From JAAYZM01 sp964510785 (GTDB taxonomy: Bacteria > Actinomycetota > Actinomycetes > Actinomycetales > Cellulomonadaceae): DNA of 24,122 bases. Every line of letters starts with the position of its first letter. The first letter of the stretch is position 1. The stretch is taken from NCBI GenBank assembly GCA_964510785.1, contig CAZECM010000049.1, positions 1 to 24,122 on the forward strand, in the 5' to 3' direction. A program made the translations under genes and the position numbers. The notes under the pieces were generated by a model. It was not told where the DNA came from and searched no databases. It saw only the letters and a program-made list of their open reading frames with translations. Positions 1 through 7,804 of the stretch are shown in pieces.

Positions 1-523
1 CGTCTCGGCCGAGCACGTCTCCGGCCGAGACGGTGGTGCCGCGGATGACGAACAGGTCGACCCCGGCGTCGACCACCGTCTTCCAGTACTCCTGCGTGCG
101 CTGCGGGGAGAGCGAACCAGCGACCGTGACGCCCGCGGCGCGGATCTCGCGCAGCCGCTCGGTGATGAGGTCGCGCTGGATCGGGGCCGCGTAGATCTCC
201 TGCATGCGCGCGATGGCGCCGGCTCCGAGGCCTGCGATCTCGTCGATGAGCGGGCGCGGGTCCTCGTAACGGGTCCACAGTCCCTCGAGGTCGAGCACAC
301 CGAGGCCGCCCGCGTGTCCGAGCGCGACGGCGGTGTCGGGGCTCATCACGGAGTCCATGGGTGCCGCCAGGACGGGGAGGTCGAAGTGGTACGCGTCGAT
401 CTGCCAGCCGACCGAGACCTCCTCCGGGTCGCGCGTGCGCCGCGAGGGCACCACGGCGATGTCGTCGAAGGTGTACGCGCGCCGCGCTCGCTTGCCGCGT
501 CCGATCTCGATGTCACTGCTCAC
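1..523 (-). CDS. guaB3: GuaB3-family IMP dehydrogenase-related protein (N-terminal part, runs off the window)
   Basis: The reverse strand encodes about 174 residues opening with SSDIEIGRGKRARRAYTFDD, followed by VVPSRRTRDPEEVS and LPVLAAPMDSVMSP. This is the opening of the actinobacterial GuaB3 family, a TIM-barrel relative of IMP dehydrogenase that lacks CBS domains; the family role is in purine nucleotide interconversion. The C-terminal half, including the catalytic loop, lies outside the window. The GTG at 523 is chosen because the conserved EIGRG motif follows at once. A TAACCT box ends 8 nt upstream, which suits a leaderless or near-leaderless message, and no clear SD is present. In Streptomyces guaB3 adjoins guaB; here four kilobases separate them. 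Identity is confident, the exact start less so. Confidence 0.9.
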   Translation of the reverse strand, partial: MSSDIEIGRGKRARRAYTFDDIAVVPSRRTRDPEEVSVGWQIDAYHFDLPVLAAPMDSVMSPDTAVALGHAGGLGVLDLEGLWTRYEDPRPLIDEIAGLGAGAIARMQEIYAAPIQRDLITERLREIRAAGVTVAGSLSPQRTQEYWKTVVDAGVDLFVIRGTTVSAGDVLGRD

Positions 524-699
524 GAGAGGCAAGGTTACTCGTTGGGGCTGGTCGGCAGGGTTGCCGCCAGGACGCACGCACGGACTCGACGAAGTCCGCG
601 TGCGTGAACAGCTCGCCCGAGAGCACCCCTTCGGCAACGGGACAGGGTGTCGGTACCGTCTGCCACAGTGGGAGCCACGCACCACGAAGGGGAAACGAG

Positions 700-1404
700 A
701 TGAGCTGGATCGACGGCGCACTGCTGGGATTCGACACGGAGACGACGGGGGTGGACCCGTCGAACGACCGCATCGTCTCGGTCGCGCTCGTGCACCGGGA
801 CGCGACGGGGACGACGGCGAGCACCTGGCTCGTCGATCCCGGCATCGAGATCCCCGCCGCGGCCGCCGCCGTGCACGGCATCTCGACCGAGCACGCGCGG
901 GCGCACGGTCGCCCTCCCGCCGAGGCGCTCGAGGAGGTCGGCGCCGAGCTCGCGAAGGCGTTCTCCTCCGGCACCCCGGTGGTCGCCTTCAACGCGAGCT
1001 ACGACCTGACGCTCATCGAGGCCGAGCTGCGGCGCCACGGGCTCGCGACGGTCTCCGAGCGGACCGGCCGCCCGCTGCGCCCCGTCATCGATCCCCTCGT
1101 GCTCGACCGGGAGCACGACCGGTTCCGCAAGGGCAAGCGCACGCTCGGGGTCCTGTGCGAGGTGTACGGGGTCACGCCGGACGCCGGCGGCCTGCACTCG
1201 GCCGACGTCGACGTCATCGCGACCCTCGACGTGCTCGCGGCTCTCGCGCGCCGCCACCCCGAGGTCGCGGCGCTCGAGCCCGAGGCGCTCCACGACGCCC
1301 AGGTGGCGGGGCACCGCCGCTGGGCGCTCAGCTTCAACGAGTGGCGCACGCGGCAGGGGTACGAGGGAGCGGGCGCGAGCCTCGACTGGCCCCTGGCGCA
1401 ATGA
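700..1404 (+). CDS. DEDDh 3'-5' exonuclease, DnaQ/polymerase III epsilon-like
   Basis: This 234-residue protein has the RNase T/DnaQ exonuclease fold. Exo I is FDTETTG (D12, E14), Exo II is FNASYD (D102), and Exo III is LHSADVD (H166, D171, the H-x4-D pattern), so all four metal-binding acids and the general base are present. It should remove nucleotides from DNA or RNA 3' ends. There is no BRCT, UvrC or polymerase domain, so it resembles the stand-alone actinobacterial 'exonuclease domain-containing' proteins rather than a proofreading subunit proven to bind polymerase III. The ATG at 700 has an AAGGGGA ribosome site about 8 nt upstream. A possible promoter (TACCGT at 654-659 with a weak TTCGGC 18 nt before it) lies in the divergent gap with guaB3. 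The protein is soluble, with no signal peptide. Confidence 0.9.
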   Translation: MSWIDGALLGFDTETTGVDPSNDRIVSVALVHRDATGTTASTWLVDPGIEIPAAAAAVHGISTEHARAHGRPPAEALEEVGAELAKAFSSGTPVVAFNASYDLTLIEAELRRHGLATVSERTGRPLRPVIDPLVLDREHDRFRKGKRTLGVLCEVYGVTPDAGGLHSADVDVIATLDVLAALARRHPEVAALEPEALHDAQVAGHRRWALSFNEWRTRQGYEGAGASLDWPLAQ

Positions 1405-1510
1405 GGCCGGCCCGTGAGATCAACATCACTGCGAGCATGAACTCGCTGGCAGAGGGGCCCTGATCGGGCGAATCGCCGAAGCACCGCCCGGCCATATCTC
1501 ATCCATGAGT

Positions 1511-1516
1511 TACGGT
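1511..1516 (+). promoter_or_regulatory. -10 box of a predicted leaderless promoter for the HTH-MurA gene
   Basis: TACGGT is followed by exactly six bases (GGCTCC) and then GTG at 1523. In actinobacteria a TANNNT hexamer 6-7 nt before a start codon commonly marks a leaderless transcript. This favours GTG 1523 over the in-frame ATG at 1505, which would place the -10 box inside the gene and has no SD. No good -35 box is visible. Confidence 0.55.
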
Positions 1517-1522
1517 GGCTCC

Positions 1523-3085
1523 GTGACGATCACCATCGAGCCCACGAGCACCACGGCCACCGAGCAGCCCGAGCACCTCGCCCGTATCGGAGCGCTCATC
1601 CGCTCCGCCCGCCAGCACGAGGGTCTCACGCAGACCCAGCTCGCCGAGCGGCTCGGCACGAGCCAGAGCGCGATCCACCGCATCGAGCAGGGTGGCCAGA
1701 ACATCTCGCTCGACATGATCACGCGCATCAGCGAGGCGCTCGACTCCGAGCTCGTGACGATCGGCCCGCGCCACTCGCACCTGCGCGTCGAGGGCGGCCA
1801 CCAGCTCTCCGGCCGCATCGAGGTCAACTCCTCGAAGAACGCCGCCGTCGCGCTGCTCTGCGCCTCGCTCCTCAACCGCGGCACCACGAGGCTGCGGCAC
1901 GTCGCCCGGATCGTCGAGGTCGACCGCATCGTCGAGGTGCTGCGCAGCATCGGTGTGCGGGCCGTGTGGTCCGAGGACGGCCGCGACCTCGAGATCAACG
2001 TCCCCGAGCGCCTCGACCTCGACTCGATCGACGTCGAGGCGGCGCGCCGCACCCGCTCGATCATCATGTTCCTGGGCCCCCTGCTCGGGCTCGAGCGGGA
2101 GTTCGAGCTGCCGTACGCCGGCGGCTGCGACCTCGGCACCCGCACGGTCGAGCCCCACCTCATCGCGCTGCGCCCCTTCGGGCTCTCCGTCGAGACCTCC
2201 GCCGGCCTGTACCACTCGCGGGTCGAGCCGGATGACGGCGCGGACCGCTCGGTCGTCCTCACGGAGCGCGGCGACACGGTCACGGAGAACGCCATCATGG
2301 CCGCCGCCAGGCGCTCGGGCACCACGACGATCCGCAACGCCAGTCCCAACTACATGGTCCAGGACCTGTGCTTCTTCCTCGAGCTGCTCGGGGTGCGCAT
2401 CGAGGGCATCGGGACCACGACGCTGCGGGTGCACGGCGTGACGCAGATCGACGTCGACGTCGAGTACTTCGTCTCGGAGGACCCGGTCGAGGCGATGAGC
2501 CTGCTCACGGCCGGCATCGTCACCGGTTCGGAGATCACCGTCGCGCGCGTGCCGATCGAGTTCATGGAGATCGAGCTCGCCACGCTCGCCGAGATGGGGT
2601 TGCGCTACGCGACGACCCCCGAGTACGCGGCGCACAACGGCCGCACGCGACTCGTCGACATCACGGTGTTCCCCAGCGAGCTGCACGCGCCGATCGACAA
2701 GATCCACCCGATGCCCTTCCCGGGCCTCAACATCGACAACCTGCCGTTCTTCGCCGTCATCGCCGCGTGCGCCGAAGGCAAGACCCTCATCCACGACTGG
2801 GTGTACGAGGGGCGCGCGATCCACCTCACCGACCTCACCCGCCTCGGCGCGGACGTGCGGCTCCTCGACGCGCACCGGCTCGACATCCAGGGGCCCGCCC
2901 ACTGGTCGGGCGCCGAAGTGAGCTGCCCGCCCGCGCTGCGCCCCGCCGTCGTCATCCTGCTCGGCATGCTCGCCGCGAAGGGCACCTCGGTGCTGCGCAA
3001 CGTCGACATCATCGCCCGCGGTTACGAGCAGCTCCAGGAGCGCCTCGTCACCCTCGGCGCCCGCATCGAGACCTTCCGCGACTGA
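1523..3085 (+). CDS. XRE-type HTH fused to a MurA-like UDP-GlcNAc 1-carboxyvinyltransferase domain
   Basis: The protein has 520 residues with two parts. An XRE/Cro helix-turn-helix (about residues 21-80, core LTQTQLAERLGTSQSAIHRI) is joined directly to an EPSP-synthase/MurA domain (about 85-520). MurA active-site features are kept: SSKNAA (K105, N106), AGGCDLGTRTVEPH with the enolpyruvyl-binding cysteine C202 and arginine R207, FPGLNIDN with the general-base-like aspartate, EGRAIHLTDL and IARGYEQL. MurA commits UDP-GlcNAc to peptidoglycan by adding enolpyruvate from PEP. Normal MurA is about 420 residues with no HTH, so this is a paralogue-like fusion known in several actinobacteria, not obviously the essential MurA. 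It could be a catalytically competent, DNA-binding wall sensor or a repurposed ligand-binding regulator. An ATG at 1505 would add six residues. It converges with the phosphatase gene. Confidence 0.85.
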   Translation: MTITIEPTSTTATEQPEHLARIGALIRSARQHEGLTQTQLAERLGTSQSAIHRIEQGGQNISLDMITRISEALDSELVTIGPRHSHLRVEGGHQLSGRIEVNSSKNAAVALLCASLLNRGTTRLRHVARIVEVDRIVEVLRSIGVRAVWSEDGRDLEINVPERLDLDSIDVEAARRTRSIIMFLGPLLGLEREFELPYAGGCDLGTRTVEPHLIALRPFGLSVETSAGLYHSRVEPDDGADRSVVLTERGDTVTENAIMAAARRSGTTTIRNASPNYMVQDLCFFLELLGVRIEGIGTTTLRVHGVTQIDVDVEYFVSEDPVEAMSLLTAGIVTGSEITVARVPIEFMEIELATLAEMGLRYATTPEYAAHNGRTRLVDITVFPSELHAPIDKIHPMPFPGLNIDNLPFFAVIAACAEGKTLIHDWVYEGRAIHLTDLTRLGADVRLLDAHRLDIQGPAHWSGAEVSCPPALRPAVVILLGMLAAKGTSVLRNVDIIARGYEQLQERLVTLGARIETFRD

Positions 3086-3123
3086 CGAGCCCCTCCGCGC
3101 ACCACTCCGCACCCCAGCCCCGA

Positions 3124-3251
3124 CCTTGCGAGACACCCTCCCGTTCTGCGGGACACCCTCCCGCTCTGCGGGACACTCTCCCGTCTTGCGGGACGTCGTG
3201 CACACGAAAGGGCCCTTGCGGGACGTTGTGCGCGCACGACGTCCCGCAGAA
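3124..3251. repeat. Array of six YYYTGCGGGAC 11-mers, five direct and one inverted
   Basis: Copies of an 11-mer ending in TGCGGGAC (the first copy has GCGAGAC) start at 3124, 3144, 3164, 3184 and 3214; an inverted copy occupies 3241-3251. The first four are spaced exactly 20 bp apart, with near-identical filler (ACCCTCCCG, ACCCTCCCG, ACTCTCCCG). The array sits in the 188-bp gap between two convergent genes. No open frame in it looks real. Its layout resembles the 66-bp elements at 13454 and 16393, although the core sequence differs. Confidence 0.8.
3217..3248. terminator. 32-bp near-perfect palindrome, candidate bidirectional terminator
   Basis: The last direct 11-mer and the inverted 11-mer form a palindrome with arms TGCGGGACGT and ACGTCCCGCA around GTGCGCGCAC; only one symmetric base pair is imperfect (a T/G wobble). 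It lies between the 3' ends of two convergent genes, where a hairpin could stop both transcripts. There is no T-run, so factor-independent termination is uncertain. Confidence 0.5.
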
Positions 3252-3273
3252 CGGAGGCTAGACGGGCGCGGTG

Positions 3274-4206
3274 CTAGCTGAGGACGTCGCTGTGGACCCG
3301 GGCCGAGACGCCGGGAGTGGCGGCCACGAGGAGGGACGTGAGCGCATCGTCCGCGCGGTAGTCGGCGCCGTCCCAACGCTGCACGACGCCGCCGGCCTCG
3401 CGGACGAGCACCGTGCCCGGTGCGTGGTCCCACGGGTTGGTGCGCCAGTAGACGATGAAGTCGTCCTCGCCGAGCAGCACCCGGCGATAGGTGGCACCGG
3501 CCCACAGCCGCTCGCTGCCGCGCACGTCGGGGGCGAGCGCCTCGACGCGGGCGCCGACCCGCTCGCGCTCGACGTCGGGCAGGAACGCCGTCGCGACACC
3601 GCCACGCAACGCTCGCGCCGAGCCGTCACGTGCCGATCCTCCCAGCAAGGAGCCGCCCAACGCCGCCCCGTCGAGCCCCGCCCCGTCCAGCGCAGTGCCG
3701 TCGAGCGCCGAGCCAGCCACGGCCGCGCCGTCGGCGCGCAGCAGCCGCTCGGGCTCGCCCGAGCCACGCGTCACGAAGGCGCCCGCACCGCGGGCGGCCG
3801 TGAAGAGCTCGTCGTAGACGGGCAGCGCGATCCACGACGCGATCGGCACCCCGGTGTCGACGAGCGCCACCATGACGGCGAAGTCCGGGTCGCCCTCGAC
3901 GAAGGCGCGGGTCCCGTCGATGGGGTCGACGACGAACGCCAGCCCTTCGCGCCCCAGCAGCCCGAGCAAGGACGCATCGGCCGCGACCGCCTCCTCCCCC
4001 ACGACCGGCACTCCCGGAGCGATGTCCGCGAGGCGCGCGGTCAGCACGCGCTCGGCCTCGACGTCGACGGCGGTCACGAGGTCACCGGGCGACTTCTCGG
4101 AGATCTCCCCCGCGCTCAGGTCGCGGAATCGCGGCAGCACGAGGCCGTGCGCCACCTCCTGGACGAGCTTGGCGACGGCATCCAGGTCCGGCTCGGGGCG
4201 CCTCAC
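3274..4206 (-). CDS. Inositol monophosphatase-family phosphatase with a degenerate pentapeptide insertion
   Basis: This 310-residue protein carries the lithium-sensitive sugar-phosphatase signature: GEE at 70-72, DPIDGT at 94-99 and WDHAPG at 259-264, which bind the catalytic metal ions. Family members hydrolyse inositol-1-phosphate, histidinol phosphate or related esters; which substrate applies here cannot be read from the sequence. It is 40 or more residues longer than usual because residues 166-198 are a run of five-residue repeats (SALDG, TALDG, AGLDG, AALGG, SLLGG, SARDG). The GTG start at 4206 overlaps the guaB stop (GTGA), so translation is probably coupled to guaB. The product is cytosolic. 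The gene ends against the repeat array that separates it from the convergent HTH-MurA gene. Confidence 0.88.
   Translation of the reverse strand: MRRPEPDLDAVAKLVQEVAHGLVLPRFRDLSAGEISEKSPGDLVTAVDVEAERVLTARLADIAPGVPVVGEEAVAADASLLGLLGREGLAFVVDPIDGTRAFVEGDPDFAVMVALVDTGVPIASWIALPVYDELFTAARGAGAFVTRGSGEPERLLRADGAAVAGSALDGTALDGAGLDGAALGGSLLGGSARDGSARALRGGVATAFLPDVERERVGARVEALAPDVRGSERLWAGATYRRVLLGEDDFIVYWRTNPWDHAPGTVLVREAGGVVQRWDGADYRADDALTSLLVAATPGVSARVHSDVLS
3637..3711 (-). repeat. Degenerate 15-bp tandem repeats coding for pentapeptides
   Basis: On the reverse strand about six units of 15 nt encode x-x-L-D/G-G pentapeptides within the phosphatase gene (residues about 166-190). The units remain in frame. 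They suggest slipped-strand expansion followed by drift, giving a low-complexity surface loop between the substrate-binding and C-terminal metal-binding parts. Confidence 0.65.
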
Positions 4207-5729
4207 CGGGACTTGTAGTTGGGGGACTCGGAGATCATCTGCACGTCGTGCGGGTGGGACTCCTTGAGGCCGGCGGCGGTGATCCGCACGAACCGGCCGC
4301 GGTCCTGCAGGGCGGGCACGTCGCGGGCACCGACGTAGAACATCGACTGGTGCAGGCCACCCACGAGCTGGTGCGTCACGGCGGCGAGCGGGCCACGGTA
4401 GGGCACCTGGCCCTCGATGCCCTCGGTGATGATCTCGTCGTCGGACAGGTCGCCCTGGAAGTAGCGGTCCTTGGAGTAGGAACGCCGGTCCCCGCGCGAC
4501 TGCATCGCACCGAGCGAGGCCATACCGCGGTATCGCTTGTACTGCTTGCCGCTCACGAACACGAGGTCGCCGGGGGACTCGTCGCAGCCGGCGAGCAGCC
4601 CACCGAGCATGACGGAGTCGGCGCCGGCCACGAGGGCCTTGGCGATGTCGCCGGAGTACTGCAGGCCGCCGTCACCGATCACGGGGACACCGGCGGGCTT
4701 GGCCGCGAGCGCGGCCTCGTAGATCGCGGTGATCTGGGGGACGCCGACGCCGGCCACCACGCGCGTGGTGCAGATGGAGCCCGGACCGACGCCCACCTTG
4801 ACGGCGTCCACCCCGGCGTCCACGAGCGCCTGCGAGCCCTCGCGCGTCGCGATGTTGCCGCCGATGACCTGCACGTGCTTCGTGGCGGGGTCGGACTTGA
4901 GGCGGCGCACCATGTCGAGCATGAGCCGGGCGTGGCCGTTGGCCGTGTCGACCACGAGCACGTCGACGCCCGCCTCGACGAGCGCGAGCACGCGGTCCCA
5001 CGCGTCGCCGAAGAACCCGACGGCGGCACCGACGACGAGCCGGCCCTCCGAGTCCTTCGTGGCGAGCGGGTACTGCTCGGACTTCACGAAGTCCTTGACG
5101 GTGATGAGTCCCCGCAGCACACCGTCGTCGTCCACGAGCGGGAGCTTCTCGACCTTGTGCTTGGCGAGCAGCGCCGCCGCCTCGTCGCGCGCGATGCCCA
5201 CGGGCCCGGTGACGATGGGCTGCTTGGTCATGACCTCGTGCACGCGCAAGCGGTCGAAGTCGTCGGGCTTGACGAACCGCAGGTCACGGTTGGTGATGAT
5301 GCCGAGCAGCCGCTCCGCCTCGTCGACGACCGGCAGCCCGGACACCCGGTAGCGCCCGCACAGCTCGTCGAGCTCGGCGAGCGTCGCGTCCGGCCCGATG
5401 GTCAGCGGGTCGGTGATCATCCCCGACTCGGAGCGCTTGACGATGTCGACCTGGTGCGCCTGGTCCTCGATCGACAGGTTGCGGTGCAGGATGCCGATGC
5501 CACCCTGGCGGGCCATGGCGATCGCCATGCGCGCCTCGGTGACGGTGTCCATCGCGGCACTCACGAGCGGGATGCGCAGCGAGATCTCGCGGGTCAGCCT
5601 GGTCGAGGTGTCGACCTCGCTGGGGATGACGTCGGTCTCGCCCGGGAGGAGCAGGACGTCGTCGTAGGTGAGGCCGATCTGGCCGAAGGGACCGGGTGCG
5701 TCGCTCCCGGGAGAAGGCTCACGACTCAT
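4203..5729 (-). CDS. guaB: Inosine-5'-monophosphate dehydrogenase
   Basis: This 508-residue enzyme oxidises IMP to XMP with NAD+, the committed step to GMP. It opens with GQIGLTYDDVLLLPGETDV and has two CBS domains (about residues 105-220), which bind nucleotides for control. The catalytic loop GPGSICTTR carries the thioimidate cysteine C320, followed by GDGGLQYSGDIAKAL, the phosphate-binding GG, the mobile flap with YRGMASLGAM and the C-terminal potassium-site region. The length is normal for the family. The ATG at 5729 is preferred over an upstream extension to 5798 because a TACCAT -10 box lies exactly 6 nt before it and the extension has no family similarity. The stop overlaps the phosphatase GTG. 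A BldM-like regulator lies 80 bp upstream on the same strand, as near guaB in Streptomyces. Confidence 0.96.
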   Translation of the reverse strand: MSREPSPGSDAPGPFGQIGLTYDDVLLLPGETDVIPSEVDTSTRLTREISLRIPLVSAAMDTVTEARMAIAMARQGGIGILHRNLSIEDQAHQVDIVKRSESGMITDPLTIGPDATLAELDELCGRYRVSGLPVVDEAERLLGIITNRDLRFVKPDDFDRLRVHEVMTKQPIVTGPVGIARDEAAALLAKHKVEKLPLVDDDGVLRGLITVKDFVKSEQYPLATKDSEGRLVVGAAVGFFGDAWDRVLALVEAGVDVLVVDTANGHARLMLDMVRRLKSDPATKHVQVIGGNIATREGSQALVDAGVDAVKVGVGPGSICTTRVVAGVGVPQITAIYEAALAAKPAGVPVIGDGGLQYSGDIAKALVAGADSVMLGGLLAGCDESPGDLVFVSGKQYKRYRGMASLGAMQSRGDRRSYSKDRYFQGDLSDDEIITEGIEGQVPYRGPLAAVTHQLVGGLHQSMFYVGARDVPALQDRGRFVRITAAGLKESHPHDVQMISESPNYKSR

Positions 5730-5735
5730 TGGGCC

Positions 5736-5741
5736 ATGGTA
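5736..5741 (-). promoter_or_regulatory. -10 box of a predicted leaderless guaB promoter
   Basis: On the reverse strand TACCAT is followed by GGCCCA and then ATG (5729). Spacing and composition match the element before the HTH-MurA gene. No convincing -35 box is present. Confidence 0.55.
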
Positions 5742-5809
5742 CGCGGGCCGCGCCGGTGGGCCGGTCGACGTCTCACGACCCACCGGATCGTGCACCACCG
5801 GACCGGGCT

Positions 5810-6457
5810 CTACCGGATCAGGCCGCTCCGGATGCCGATCGCCACGGCTTGCGCCCGGTCGCGCGCACCGAGCTTGCGGAACAGGCGCTGCGCGTGGGTC
5901 TTGATCGTGTCCTCGGACAGGAAGAGGTCCTGGCCGATCTGGCTGTTGGAGCGGCCGTTGCTCATCCCCACGAGCACCTCGTGCTCCCGCTTGGTCAGCT
6001 CGACCTCGCGCATCGGTTCGCCGCTCGCGGCACGCACGCCCGGCCGCGCACCCGGTGAGACGGCGACGGGCACCACGGGGTTCGGCACGAGCGGTGCGGC
6101 GAAGATGTGGGCGGCGATCGCCGCGAGGTCCGACGACGACGCCTCGGGCGTGAGGTACCCCCGCGCCCCGAGCGTGATGGCTCGGTCGAGGGCGATCTCG
6201 TCCCCCTTCTCGGCAAGGACGACGACGACGGTGCGCTGGCTCACCTGCCGCAGCTGGCGCAAGGTCTCGATGGGCCCGGGCGACGGCAGGTGCGCGTCGA
6301 GGAGCACGATGCCCGGCGGCGAGACGCGTGCCAGGCGCAACAGCTCGGTCGCATCACCCGCGGTACGGACGGATGAGAGCGACGGCACACCGGCCGCCGC
6401 CGCGGCGAGCCGCTCGCGCACCATGGCCACGCCGTGGCAGATCACGATTCCGGACAC
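5810..6457 (-). CDS. BldM-like atypical response regulator, receiver plus LuxR-type HTH
   Basis: This 215-residue protein has an N-terminal receiver-like domain (about 1-115) and a LuxR/FixJ HTH (about 150-215, core GMSNGRSNSQIGQDLFLSED). The C-terminal third closely matches my recollection of Streptomyces BldM, a developmental regulator that acts as a homodimer or with WhiI. D54 (LLDAHLP) sits at the phosphorylation position. However, the acidic pair at the end of strand 1 is replaced by C-H (IVICHG), and the switch-region lysine is replaced (GYLTPE instead of GYLxKD). Phosphorylation by a kinase is therefore unlikely, as reported for BldM. No sensor kinase is nearby. The start is GTG 6457, with GAGGGG upstream as SD. 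Neighbouring whiB3/whiD-type and guaB genes support the assignment. Confidence 0.85.
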   Translation of the reverse strand: MSGIVICHGVAMVRERLAAAAAGVPSLSSVRTAGDATELLRLARVSPPGIVLLDAHLPSPGPIETLRQLRQVSQRTVVVVLAEKGDEIALDRAITLGARGYLTPEASSSDLAAIAAHIFAAPLVPNPVVPVAVSPGARPGVRAASGEPMREVELTKREHEVLVGMSNGRSNSQIGQDLFLSEDTIKTHAQRLFRKLGARDRAQAVAIGIRSGLIR

Positions 6458-6566
6458 TCGACACCCCTCGAACCTCGCCGCCAGGTTGCGGCACTGCTAG
6501 GGGTATCGGTCGGGTCACTCACTCCTTAGTGCTAACGACGGGGTGAAGTAATCGCGCATTGGAGAC

Positions 6567-7562
6567 CTAGCGGTCAAGGTGCGCAAGCCCTGGGGTGATA
6601 ACCCCTGTGACTGCGGTCACCTCGTGCAGCAGCCCCGCGAAAGTGCGTACGCGATGCACCGACCGGTGCAGCGGCAGAGCTCGCCCCGCGGCCTCGTCGA
6701 CGGTGCCGACGAAGATGTTGAGGTCGCTGAGCGCGACGTGCAGCTCCGCCACGATGCCGAGCTCCGCCCGTGCGCGGTCGGAGAGGACCACGAGAGCGGC
6801 CGGTCGCACCATCGTGCACAGCTCGACGAGGTGCCTGGCGTCGACCGGACCCGTCACGACCCGGGCGCGGACCTCACGCTCGACGAGCGCGGCGGCGAGG
6901 GCGTGCAGGGCGAGCCGACCCGTGCCGTCGGCGGCCGGCGCGAGCAGCACCGTGTCCCGCGGCCCGTCGGCGAGCTCGGGGGCCGAGCCGGGTCGCTTGC
7001 GCAGCACCGCGAGCGCCGCGGCGTCGAGCAGTGCCTGGGCGTCGTCGCCGGGGCGGGCGAGCACGGTGCGCGCCGCGATGGCGGACCGGGCCGGCGAGAC
7101 GAGCTCCGACCACCAGCGCTCGGCACCGTCGCTCAGCCCCGCGGCCATGATCCGACGGCACCGGCCGGCGTCCATGCCGAGCGCGGCGTCCACGAGGGCC
7201 GTGACGGTCACGGGGCCTGTGTGACGGCCGTCGACGTCGGTGCGCACGCCGAGGGGTACGACGGGGGCGAGCGAGGTCCCGACGTCGTCCAGGTCCTCGC
7301 TCGAGGTCGCCCTCGCGACCCGGGCGGCCTCGCTCGGCGCGACCCCGTCGAGCGTGAGCCGCCGCATCACGACGAGCCGGGCGAGGTCCTCCGCGCCGTA
7401 GCGCCGGTGCGAGCCGGCGAGCCGCGCCGAGGGTCCCAGTCCGTAGCGGCGGTCCCACGTGCGCAGGGTCGCCGGCGCCACCCCGAGCCGGGCGGCGACG
7501 GCGGCCACGGTGAGCGCGGGGGCCCCGGGGTCGGCCGGAGCCGCGTCGTCGAAGGGGGCCAT
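6567..7562 (-). CDS. MerR-family regulator with a B12-binding-like C-terminal domain
   Basis: The 331-residue protein has a MerR winged helix (about residues 17-86, core LGVAPATLRTWDRRYGLGPS followed by HRRY) that should bind DNA between stretched promoter elements. The remainder resembles the helical plus Rossmann-like cobalamin-sensing region of CarH/LitR relatives (TVLLAPAADGTGRLALHALAA, then VVLSDRA and LNIFVG). The cobalamin-ligating histidine motif (E/D-x-H-x-x-G) is not visible, so B12 or light sensing is doubtful. The ATG at 7562 is chosen because CAGAAT lies exactly 6 nt before it, as for leaderless genes, and upstream residues look non-coding. It diverges from the whiB gene across 242 bp and precedes the bldM-like gene by 109 bp. 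Its target is unknown. Confidence 0.82.
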   Translation of the reverse strand: MAPFDDAAPADPGAPALTVAAVAARLGVAPATLRTWDRRYGLGPSARLAGSHRRYGAEDLARLVVMRRLTLDGVAPSEAARVARATSSEDLDDVGTSLAPVVPLGVRTDVDGRHTGPVTVTALVDAALGMDAGRCRRIMAAGLSDGAERWWSELVSPARSAIAARTVLARPGDDAQALLDAAALAVLRKRPGSAPELADGPRDTVLLAPAADGTGRLALHALAAALVEREVRARVVTGPVDARHLVELCTMVRPAALVVLSDRARAELGIVAELHVALSDLNIFVGTVDEAAGRALPLHRSVHRVRTFAGLLHEVTAVTGVITPGLAHLDR

Positions 7563-7703
7563 GACTCGATTCTGCCCCGGGCCACCGAACCGCTCCACCG
7601 GACGGCGACGCCTCACCCGATCAGGGGGCGATGGGCGATTTGTGGGGGTGGTAACACCCAGGTGCGTCCCCGTATACATCACGATTCGATTACAGACAAG
7701 ACC

Positions 7704-7732
7704 TTGAACAACGCCTGGCGCGGTTGTAGCGT
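7704..7732 (+). promoter_or_regulatory. SigA-type promoter of the whiB gene
   Basis: TTGAAC (7704-7709), a 17-bp spacer and TAGCGT (7727-7732) form a well-spaced housekeeping promoter. Transcription should begin near 7739, leaving a 5' leader of about 65 nt. A small inverted repeat GGGTG-GTAA-CACCC lies further upstream (about 7646-7659) and may be a regulator site. Confidence 0.7.
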
Positions 7733-7804
7733 GCAGGAATCGGCACAAAGTCGGTCGCCCCGGACACGTGGTCCGAATGGGGCGAAGAGCGAGGAGGCTT
7801 GGCG

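Noticed and set aside
3124..3251. CRISPR-like array
   Set aside because: The filler between repeats is nearly identical and only 9 bp long, so there are no unique spacers; no cas genes are present.
1499..3505. 668-codon reverse-strand open frame opposite the HTH-MurA gene
   Set aside because: Its composition is the Arg/Asp/Val-rich antisense shadow of a GC-rich gene; the forward strand has clear MurA and HTH motifs.
4248..6500. 750-codon forward open frame across guaB and the BldM-like gene
   Set aside because: Antisense shadow of two well-recognised reverse-strand genes; no family motif.
6528..6535. Second CIRCE operator upstream of the BldM-like gene
   Set aside because: Only one half-site (AGTGCTAA) is present; the facing arm with nine-base spacing is missing.
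6567..7562. CarH-like light/B12 photoreceptor
   Set aside because: The C-terminal domain resembles the fold, but the cobalamin-ligating histidine motif is not visible.
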